In this document: piece after piece, positions 1 to 5,398 of the stretch
How positions within the stretch are numbered: the stretch's first letter is position 1
How the letters are laid out: each line of letters starts with the position of its first letter
Assembly (NCBI GenBank): GCA_937897625.1
Contig: CALCNZ010000335.1
Coordinates: 1-10,105, forward strand
Source: an uncultured Flavobacteriales bacterium
GTDB taxonomy: Bacteria; Bacteroidota; Bacteroidia; Flavobacteriales_D; Sanyastnellaceae
Reading direction: 5' to 3'
Length of the DNA: 10,105 nt
The notes under the pieces: generated by a model
Database searches by the model: none
What the model saw: only the letters and a program-made list of their open reading frames with translations
Told to the model about the DNA's origin: nothing
Position numbers and translations under genes: made by a program

Positions 1-602
1 TGAAAAAAGCCAGTTTTCTGTCCATGTGCGATATCTACTTTAAATTGGATACCGTCCTGCTTAAATACAAAGTTAGTCGGACCCTCGCCATAAATCCAAC
101 CGGTGCGCTCTTCTAATCCTTCTAGCGTACGTACGCTTACGTCGCTCCGCTCATAAATCGCTTTCGGACCGACAACGGTTACTAAAGCATCAATGATTTC
201 TTGGCGACGGATGTCCATGCCAAGCGTAAGGATTTGAACGACTAAGATATCTTCGAATTTGTCGACCACTAAACCACTTAAGCCATCTGCTTCCCCAAAG
301 ACGATACGGCAGTTTTTATCGTAGCCGATGCTTTTGCGATAGTTCCATGCCTTTTCAATCTGCTGTTTGAAAAAGTCGCCATTGATATTTTCTTGCTTTT
401 TACGTGAAAGGATACGGACGCGGATTAAGGACGCTGGGTTGATATATCCTTTTCCAAGGAAGTTACCGCGTTGATTGCAAACATCGACGATATCTCCAGC
501 TTGATATTCGCCTTCTTCGCTAACGATTTCATTGGCAAATACCCAAGGGTGACCGTGGGCGACGCGTTTATCTTTTCCTTTTCCGAGGGTAATAGTTGGC
601 AT
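1..602 (-). CDS. rlmI: RlmI-type 23S rRNA (cytosine-C5) methyltransferase, 3' end cut by window edge
   Basis: The frame opens at ATG 602-600 and stays open for 200 codons to the left edge, so the C-terminal half (most of the SAM-binding Rossmann domain) is missing; the family is usually about 390-400 residues. The start MPTITLGKGKDKR and the HPWVFANEI motif (about residues 18-26) mark the N-terminal PUA domain. NCRIVFGEADGLSGLVVDKF (about 97-116) and the YERSDVSVRTLEGLEE block are typical of the central domain. DIAHGQKTGFF at 190-200 matches the conserved D-I-x-x-G-Q-K-T-G-F-F entry to the methyltransferase domain. Members methylate 23S rRNA (m5C1962 in E. coli). The gene starts 16 bp after the rplS terminator hairpin, and no separate promoter is obvious. 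Codon choice differs from several neighbours: 14 ATC to 5 ATT for isoleucine, and no TTG among 12 leucines. The family assignment is firm; the exact target base is inferred. Confidence 0.9.
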   Translation of the reverse strand, partial: MPTITLGKGKDKRVAHGHPWVFANEIVSEEGEYQAGDIVDVCNQRGNFLGKGYINPASLIRVRILSRKKQENINGDFFKQQIEKAWNYRKSIGYDKNCRIVFGEADGLSGLVVDKFEDILVVQILTLGMDIRRQEIIDALVTVVGPKAIYERSDVSVRTLEGLEERTGWIYGEGPTNFVFKQDGIQFKVDIAHGQKTGFF

Positions 603-617
603 GAGGGGAGGGTATAA

Positions 618-655
618 AAATAAAAAACGCTTGATTTGAGACAAACCAAGCGTTT
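618..655 (-). terminator. Intrinsic terminator after rplS
   Basis: Read on the minus strand, AAACGCTTG (655-647) pairs with CAAGCGTTT (633-625). The stem can continue inward through G-U and three U-A pairs and one G-C pair to a 3-base loop. The transcript then runs into a U-rich tract (TTTTTTATTTTT, about 629-618). It begins 22 bp past the rplS stop codon and lies just before the rlmI start, so it should end most rplS transcripts. Any rlmI expression from the rplS promoter would be read-through. Confidence 0.88.
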
Positions 656-676
656 AGAATATGTTGCGAGACGCAA

Positions 677-1018
677 TTATTTTTCAGCGATACGAGCAGC
701 TTTACCACGTAAGTTACGTAGGTAGAAGATACGTGCACGACGCACTTTACCACGCTTGTTCACTTCAATGGTATCAATGAAAGGTGAAGCTATCGGGAAG
801 ATACGCTCAACACCCACACTGTTAGACATTTTGCGAATGGTAAAGGTTTCTGTTGAACCCGTTCCTCTTCTTTGGATTACTACTCCAGTAAAAGTTTGAA
901 GACGCTCTTTTGCTCCTTCTCTAATTTTATACGTTACAGAAATGGTATCACCTGCAGAGAATTTTGGGTATTCTGCGATTGGGTTAATTCTGCTTTCAAG
1001 TTCCTTAATGCGGTTCAT
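677..1018 (-). CDS. rplS: 50S ribosomal protein L19
   Basis: This 113-residue protein is a full-length bL19, close to the family's usual 113-120 residues. The conserved core is plain: GDTISVTYKIREG (about 23-35), FTGVVIQRRGTGSTETFTIR (43-62), VGVERIFP and the basic VNKRGKVRRARIFYLR near the C-terminus. L19 sits at the 30S-50S interface of the large subunit. The ATG at 1018 puts the protein start at MNRIKELE. The gene is flanked by its own promoter (1053-1082) and a strong terminator (618-655), so it appears to be a single-gene unit here rather than part of the rpsP-rimM-trmD-rplS operon of proteobacteria. No Shine-Dalgarno sequence precedes the start. Codon choice (CGT arginine, TTA/CTT leucine) is that of a highly expressed gene. 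Confidence 0.98.
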   Translation of the reverse strand: MNRIKELESRINPIAEYPKFSAGDTISVTYKIREGAKERLQTFTGVVIQRRGTGSTETFTIRKMSNSVGVERIFPIASPFIDTIEVNKRGKVRRARIFYLRNLRGKAARIAEK

Positions 1019-1035
1019 AGTCGTCTGATTTTCGT

Positions 1036-1049
1036 CCCTAAAAATAGGG
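1036..1049 (-). promoter_or_regulatory. Short hairpin in the rplS leader
   Basis: On the minus strand, CCCTA (1049-1045) and TAGGG (1040-1036) form a perfect 5-bp stem with a 4-base T loop. It lies 17 bp upstream of the rplS ATG and only 3 bp after the proposed -7 element. It would therefore form the very 5' end of the short (~30 nt) leader. This could stabilise the mRNA or be part of a ribosomal-protein leader contacted by L19. The stem is seen directly; the role is inference. Confidence 0.4.
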
Positions 1050-1052
1050 GTG

Positions 1053-1082
1053 CAAATATATGCATTATTCTGAAAGGAACAA
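1053..1082 (-). promoter_or_regulatory. Bacteroidota-type promoter of rplS
   Basis: On the minus strand, TTG (1082-1080) is followed by 19 bp and then TATATTTG (1060-1053). This matches the Bacteroidota sigma-A pattern TTG-N17-23-TAnnTTTG with no mismatch. The start of transcription would fall near 1046-1050, giving a leader of roughly 30 nt before the rplS ATG at 1018. The element lies in the 108-bp gap between the acyltransferase stop and rplS, where no other gene is seen. Confidence 0.75.
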
Positions 1083-1126
1083 GGGAGAGTTCATTTTTTT
1101 TTAAATTTCCTTCCCATGGTCCCATT

Positions 1127-2005
1127 TTATTGCTGTTCTTTCGGCTTCTTGTCCTTGTGTTTCCAACGCTTGTGGGACCATAACCACAAATACGGTTCAT
1201 TGTAAATATCCTCGGCCAAACGATCATTTGCCAATTGAATGAGGGCTCCTTTTTCAAAACCGTTCGGATTTTCAGTGAGCACCTCAAAATAAGATTCGTA
1301 ATAGCCTCTCTTCAATTTTTTCAAGTGTCCAAAAACAACAGGCAGGTTCAATTCCTTTGCGTATTTCTCTGCTCCAAAATGAGCAGGAGTTTCAATGCCA
1401 AGAAAATCTATCCAGACGGATTTCTTCGGATCGGCAGGCGATTGATCTACCGCGAAGACCATTCCCATAAGTTCGCCTTGGTGCTCTTCCAGGTACTCTT
1501 TGGTGGCGCGCGTTGACACCAACTGCATGCCGAATTTCTTTCGCGATTCGCGCATCTTCCGGTCGAAATACGGATTGCTCAAACGCTTGTAAATGGCCAC
1601 AAGCGGCATGTGACTTTGCATGGGCGCGGCCAGCGCCCACATTTCCCAATTGGCATAATGCCCGCCACAAACTATAATACTCTGTCCTCGATCCGCATAA
1701 GTCTTCAGCACATCGGCATTGTGAATAACGAAGCGCTTTCGCAACTGCTTTTCCGAAACAGAAAAGTTCTTGATGACTTCAAGTATAAGATCACAGAAGT
1801 GTCTATAAAAATCCCACGCTATTTGCTCGCGCTCTTTTTTACTCTTGGTTGGAAAAACCAATTCAATATTGTACATAACCACCTTCTTTCGGTATCCAAA
1901 GCACACGTATAGCAGGAAAAATGCGACATCTGAAATTCGATACAGCATGAAGTAAGGCAGCAAACTTAGTGGCTTCAAGAAAAGCCAGAACAACAAACGA
2001 CTCAT
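1127..2005 (-). CDS. Lipid A biosynthesis (LpxL/HtrB-family) lauroyl/myristoyl-type acyltransferase
   Basis: This 292-residue protein fits the LpxL/HtrB lysophospholipid acyltransferase family (about 290-310 residues). It starts with a hydrophobic, membrane-associating segment (about residues 5-35). The catalytic HX4E motif is in GGHYANWE, with His116 and Glu121. Other family blocks are VDQSPADP, an aromatic/acidic IDFLGIETPAHFG stretch and the C-terminal LWLWSHKRWKH. The enzyme acts at the inner face of the inner membrane, adding secondary acyl chains to lipid A; the chain added cannot be read from sequence. Some relatives acylate other lipids such as ornithine or glycine lipids, so the substrate is inferred. 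It starts 4 bp after the stop of the DUF4139 gene, so the two are very likely co-transcribed. The 108 bp downstream show no convincing hairpin terminator. Confidence 0.88.
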   Translation of the reverse strand: MSRLLFWLFLKPLSLLPYFMLYRISDVAFFLLYVCFGYRKKVVMYNIELVFPTKSKKEREQIAWDFYRHFCDLILEVIKNFSVSEKQLRKRFVIHNADVLKTYADRGQSIIVCGGHYANWEMWALAAPMQSHMPLVAIYKRLSNPYFDRKMRESRKKFGMQLVSTRATKEYLEEHQGELMGMVFAVDQSPADPKKSVWIDFLGIETPAHFGAEKYAKELNLPVVFGHLKKLKRGYYESYFEVLTENPNGFEKGALIQLANDRLAEDIYNEPYLWLWSHKRWKHKDKKPKEQQ

Positions 2006-2009
2006 TCGA

Positions 2010-3635
2010 TTACAAATTCTGTATCAGATTCTTCTTCGGATATTTCACCGTGAATCGCAATTGACGTTTCTCTGTTTTCTCTGGCTCAACAGTCATCTTC
2101 CAAGTTACCTTGCCCGTAGCGGCTTCTTGTGTGGCGCCTGAAAGTTCTTCAACAGCCACTTCTAAATCTGCATTCTGGGTCAATGGAACTTGATCGTACA
2201 CCTCAATATTAATTGGCTTCTTCTTCGTGTTAACGATGGTGATTTCATAAGCCTTCGAAGTAGATTTCTTCACACCGAAAACACTGGTCTTACAGAAGTC
2301 TTTCACTTGATCTCGTTTCACCGTAATGGCGTTGTCGCGTCCCAATGACAATTGAAGTGTGTCGTTCGCTAATGCAGGATCTATGTATCCATTTCCAACA
2401 AAAGTTCCTTTGAAATAGATGTTGCTTTCTCCGCTTAACAAGCTGTATTGCATCCAATCGATGATGTCTGCTTGCAAATAAGCCGCTGCTTCTAACTTAG
2501 GAATAGCAACATATTTATAAGAAGCCTTCAAACGTTGTTTTTGCATAACTACTTCAACCGGCTGATTGTCGCTGGCGATGTCGTATTTAATTGAAATCTT
2601 AAACTCCGTGCTGACTGAATTTGAAGTAACCGTTGTGAATGAAGCAGACGTTTGCATACTGTTCAACATATAAGAAGACTTGTCCATTTCTGCTACATAA
2701 CCCGAAGCCATTGCAGCAGGTTTTTGAAGGTATTCATCATTCGCCCAAGACTCCCCTTTCGCTCTGCCACGGTAGGCTTGAGGAGAGTAGATGTTCACAT
2801 ACCAAGGATTCAAAGCAGGAACCTGTGCGCCTACGTTCGGATTGCCCGTTGAAATGGTCAAGTTCACGCGCTTCCAATCGGCGCCCGTTCCTTGCCACAC
2901 CTTCGCGCGGTAGGTGAACTCAATATCCGACTCAATGTCTTCCGCGCGCAAATCGTAATAAGGTGTCCAGCCCGCATTCGTTGCCAAATAAGTAATCACC
3001 ACATCTGCTTTTTTATCTTCGTCGGTAGTTACTACGAATTCAATTTCGCCAGGATTGGTCACATTTTGCGATTGCAATTGAGAAAGCTGCGTTTGCAGAT
3101 GTTGCATCTTTTCGTTGCTATCACGATCGGTTTGATTCAAATCCAAAATCTTGTATTCAATTTCTTTCATACGACTTCTGTAAAAGTCGGCCATCTCAGA
3201 AAGATCTTCGCGAATGAGCAAAGCGTTATCGCCTTTGATGGATCGATTGGCTTGCAAGAACGCCTTCTCTTCCTGATAAACGGCTCGCAAACTCGCACGC
3301 TCTGCGGTTTGAAAACTCAACAGTTTAATACTGTCTTGAATGGCACGAACACGCGTATTTGAAACCTTTGACGTGTAGTTCATCTGATGCTTTACGCTTA
3401 GGATTGTGTAATCCTTGCTTCCCAAAATTTGAATGGAATTCACGTCCATGCCTGCTGTAAGTCCTGAAAGCACTAAGGTGTTTTCACCTCTTTTCAAATT
3501 AACATCGCCTTTGTGGGTCACCTGCGCTCCGCTGAGAAACAAGGTAACATCGGTAATCGGAGCGGTTACACTCTTTGATTGTGAAAACGAAACAAACGCA
3601 CAAAGCGCGAAGAAAAGGGTTAACCTTCTTTTCAT
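2010..3635 (-). CDS. Secreted DUF4140/DUF4139 (MuiA-like) envelope protein
   Basis: The 541-residue product begins with a clear signal peptide (MKRRL, then a hydrophobic run ending about FSQS at residue 20), so it is exported. Residues about 25-100 (TDVTLFLSGAQVTHKGDVNL) match the N-terminal DUF4140 domain. Residues about 96-190 are Gln/Glu/Leu-rich and predicted coiled coil. From about 200 the DUF4139 domain follows, with the hallmark TNAGWTPYYDLRAED (219-233) and TGADWKRVNLTISTGNP (about 250-266), continuing to the C-terminus. The family was named after a mucoidy inhibitor in Sphingomonas, but its biochemical role is unknown, and I claim none beyond an envelope location. It is 4 bp upstream of the lipid A-type acyltransferase, which suggests a shared envelope-related job. 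A 68-bp gap separates it from the ABC ATPase upstream, with no strong terminator or canonical promoter in it, so read-through from the transporter genes is possible. Confidence 0.88.
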   Translation of the reverse strand: MKRRLTLFFALCAFVSFSQSKSVTAPITDVTLFLSGAQVTHKGDVNLKRGENTLVLSGLTAGMDVNSIQILGSKDYTILSVKHQMNYTSKVSNTRVRAIQDSIKLLSFQTAERASLRAVYQEEKAFLQANRSIKGDNALLIREDLSEMADFYRSRMKEIEYKILDLNQTDRDSNEKMQHLQTQLSQLQSQNVTNPGEIEFVVTTDEDKKADVVITYLATNAGWTPYYDLRAEDIESDIEFTYRAKVWQGTGADWKRVNLTISTGNPNVGAQVPALNPWYVNIYSPQAYRGRAKGESWANDEYLQKPAAMASGYVAEMDKSSYMLNSMQTSASFTTVTSNSVSTEFKISIKYDIASDNQPVEVVMQKQRLKASYKYVAIPKLEAAAYLQADIIDWMQYSLLSGESNIYFKGTFVGNGYIDPALANDTLQLSLGRDNAITVKRDQVKDFCKTSVFGVKKSTSKAYEITIVNTKKKPINIEVYDQVPLTQNADLEVAVEELSGATQEAATGKVTWKMTVEPEKTEKRQLRFTVKYPKKNLIQNL

Positions 3636-3703
3636 GGTCTAATAATTTTTTGTAAAAATAAGTCTTTTGTCAAACAGAAACGGAATTCAAATATTGCCCG
3701 ACT

Positions 3704-4318
3704 CTAAAATTGAACCGTGCGTGTTGCGAATTGCTTGTTCAAATGCAATTCATGCGAGCACAGAATAACGAGCTTCTTCCCTTCCTTCGCCCATTTCAGC
3801 AATTCAGCAAATAATTCTACGCGGGCATTCGCATCGAGATGCGCTGCAGGTTCATCGAGTAACACAACTGGAGTGTCTTGGACCCAAACCCGAGCCAACT
3901 GCACGCGCTGGAATTCGCCGTCGCTTAATTCCGTAAGTAAATTGTCTTGAAGTTTTTTCAAATTGAATTTTTCAAGGGCCTCTTCCACTCGACTGCTTTT
4001 CTTTCCACTTAAATCGCCCACTGAAATGGCGGTCTTCACTTCGAGAGAAGCGGCCGTTGTTTTTCGAGATGGAATAAATGAAATGAATTGCGCTCGATCG
4101 GCAAACGACAAGCGAGAAAGACTTTTTCCTTCCAACAAAATTTCACCATGGGCCATTGAAATAAGTCCAGCCAACGTCTCCAAAAATGTTGATTTACCGG
4201 ACCCGTTATTTCCTTCAATTGCCACCAATTCTCCGAAAGAAAAGTTCATGGATAAATTTGAAAGAACAGTCTTCTTCCCTCGAACTACCGAAATATCTTT
4301 CACTATTAACTGATCCAT
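3704..4318 (-). CDS. ABC transporter ATPase of a Fe-siderophore/heme/cobalamin-type importer
   Basis: This 204-residue protein is the cytoplasmic ATPase partner of the adjacent FecCD permease. Visible motifs are Walker A GNNGSGKST (36-44), signature LSDGEFQR (131-138), Walker B VVLLDEP (151-157) and the switch His189 in CSHE. The signature is LSDGE rather than LSGGQ, a variant I recall as common in Bacteroidota uptake ATPases. At the usual Q-loop place the sequence is FIPSRKTTAA, so the canonical glutamine is missing. At 204 residues it is about 50 shorter than FecE/BtuD, ending soon after the H-loop. Its ATG lies inside the permease gene (13-bp overlap), which implies translational coupling. 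No substrate-binding protein or TonB receptor is in the window, so the substrate stays open. Confidence 0.92.
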   Translation of the reverse strand: MDQLIVKDISVVRGKKTVLSNLSMNFSFGELVAIEGNNGSGKSTFLETLAGLISMAHGEILLEGKSLSRLSFADRAQFISFIPSRKTTAASLEVKTAISVGDLSGKKSSRVEEALEKFNLKKLQDNLLTELSDGEFQRVQLARVWVQDTPVVLLDEPAAHLDANARVELFAELLKWAKEGKKLVILCSHELHLNKQFATRTVQF

Positions 4319-5304
4319 ACTCCGCTTCGTTTAGGGTTGAACACGATGTAGAACACGCACGGAATACCAATTGCAGCCGTAACGGCATTGAGTGGAAGGG
4401 CGTAATACCTCGAAAGGATATCGGCTATCACCAACAAGATTGCTCCTACAAAGGGTATGAATAATACGAGTTGAAGTTGATTGAATGTCCGAATGAACAA
4501 TCGCGCAACATGCGGTGCCATAAGTCCAATGAAAGCAATGGGGCCGCAAAACGCGGTAATGGTCGCTGTTGAAATTCCGACTGCAATTAGAAATATCCAA
4601 CGCAGTTTCACTACATCTACACCCGAGGTGGCTGCTATTTGCTCGCCCATGGCGAAGGCATTCAGTTTCCTTAAGAAATAAAATGTTGGAAGGAAGGGAA
4701 CGAAAGCCCCAACCAATAACCACGGCAATTGCGAAAGCGTAAGTCCGTCCAATGATCCCATGCCCCACACTACAAACTGATTGACATTGTTGGCGCCGGC
4801 CATTTTCTGAAGAATGCTTTCAATAGCACCCGTGAAATGTGAAAAGAGCAGTCCAACTACCAACAGCGTTGAAGCCATTGGGATTTTACGTTGAATAACA
4901 AGCAACAGCGAAAGCACCAGCATAGCACCCGCAAAAGCCGGAATAAAAAGTGCCCAAGTGCCTGCGTTCAGAAACCAATTCATTCCCCAAGAGGTTAGAA
5001 AGATAACAGCCATGGCCAATGAAGCTCCACCTGTTATGCCTAGAACCGAAGGACCCGCAAGTGGATTTCGAAAAATCACTTGCATGTAATTCCCGCTTAA
5101 AGCGAGGGAACTTCCAACGACGATTGCACCTAATACATGCGGCAGACGATGTTGCCATAGCACGCGTCCAGCGGGCGATTCCGCGTCCTGAAACATGGAA
5201 GCGAGCGACAAAGTTTGGCTACCTATGAGTAGCGCAACAACACCAATCCCAACAAGCAATACCAGCAGTAATGAGAACTTTATTGTTGAATGGGTTAGCT
5301 TCAT
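4306..5304 (-). CDS. FecCD-family ABC importer permease
   Basis: The product (332 residues from the ATG at 5304) is an inner-membrane permease of the FecCD/BtuC family, which is usually about 320-350 residues with roughly ten membrane helices. The family signatures are clear: HRLPHVLGAIVVGSSLALSG and RNPLAGPSVLGITGGASLAMA in the N-terminal third, CGPIAFIGLMAPHVARLF (the coupling region facing the ATPase) in the last third, and LPLNAVTAAIGIPCVFYI near the end. An in-frame TTG at 5316 would add four residues (MPRI). I prefer ATG 5304 because MKLTHSTIKF leads directly into the first hydrophobic helix and the TTG falls within a possible promoter element. Partners of this family import ferric siderophores, heme or cobalamin. 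The downstream ATPase overlaps it by 13 bp. Confidence 0.93.
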   Translation of the reverse strand: MKLTHSTIKFSLLLVLLVGIGVVALLIGSQTLSLASMFQDAESPAGRVLWQHRLPHVLGAIVVGSSLALSGNYMQVIFRNPLAGPSVLGITGGASLAMAVIFLTSWGMNWFLNAGTWALFIPAFAGAMLVLSLLLVIQRKIPMASTLLVVGLLFSHFTGAIESILQKMAGANNVNQFVVWGMGSLDGLTLSQLPWLLVGAFVPFLPTFYFLRKLNAFAMGEQIAATSGVDVVKLRWIFLIAVGISTATITAFCGPIAFIGLMAPHVARLFIRTFNQLQLVLFIPFVGAILLVIADILSRYYALPLNAVTAAIGIPCVFYIVFNPKRSGVWIS

Positions 5305-5313
5305 GATTCTTGG

Positions 5314-5345
5314 CAAAATTCACGATTAATTGAAGTGAACACAAA
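5314..5345 (-). promoter_or_regulatory. Possible promoter of the ABC importer operon
   Basis: On the minus strand, TTTG (5345-5342) is followed by 20 bp and GAATTTTG (5321-5314). This is one mismatch from TAnnTTTG at a usual spacing. Transcription would start only a few bases before the preferred ATG at 5304, giving an almost leaderless mRNA. The first base of the -7 box deviates, so this is tentative. Confidence 0.35.
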
Positions 5346-5352
5346 AAAAAGT

Positions 5353-5373
5353 GGAAGTTTTATGAATACTTCC
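5353..5373. promoter_or_regulatory. 21-bp dyad in the divergent spacer
   Basis: GGAAGT (5353-5358) and ACTTCC (5368-5373) form a perfect 6-bp inverted repeat with a 9-bp centre. It lies between the divergent permease and yidC genes, directly against a possible yidC -7 element. The size and place suit a dimeric repressor's operator, but the arms are short and no regulator is encoded nearby. The symmetry is seen directly; the role is inference. Confidence 0.3.
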
Positions 5374-5381
5374 GACTTTTG
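5374..5381 (+). promoter_or_regulatory. Possible -7 element of yidC
   Basis: GACTTTTG is one mismatch from TAnnTTTG and lies 17 bp before the yidC ATG, which would give a leader of about 10-14 nt. No good TTG is seen at the right distance upstream, so only half of the promoter is supported. Confidence 0.3.
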
Positions 5382-5398
5382 CACCTCATTTACAAAAC

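Noticed and set aside
425..753. Overlapping minus-strand frames across the rlmI start and the rplS terminator
   Set aside because: They run through the terminator hairpin and conflict with clear RlmI and L19 frames.
1116..1181. 9-bp inverted repeat ATGGTCCCA (1116-1124) / TGGGACCAT (1173-1181) around the acyltransferase stop codon, considered as a terminator
   Set aside because: The loop would be 48 nt, no U-run follows on the minus strand, and the right arm is coding sequence; most likely chance.
2892..3362. A 156-codon open frame on the plus strand opposite the DUF4139 gene
   Set aside because: Its product resembles no family I know and has the composition of reverse-strand translation. 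The minus-strand DUF4139 frame has a signal peptide and family motifs throughout.
3636..3703. Promoter or terminator between the ABC ATPase and the DUF4139 gene
   Set aside because: Near-matches such as AATATTTG and TATTTTTA lack a TTG at the right distance, and no stem of useful length is present. I see nothing supportable in this 68-bp gap.
4331..4768. A 145-codon minus-strand frame inside the permease gene
   Set aside because: It lies in another frame of the same strand within a gene whose FecCD motifs are intact across the region, and its Arg/His/Ser/Cys-rich product is not protein-like.
5305..5316. TTG start for the permease, adding MPRI
   Set aside because: ATG 5304 gives a better N-terminus leading straight into the first helix, and the TTG overlaps a possible promoter -7 element.
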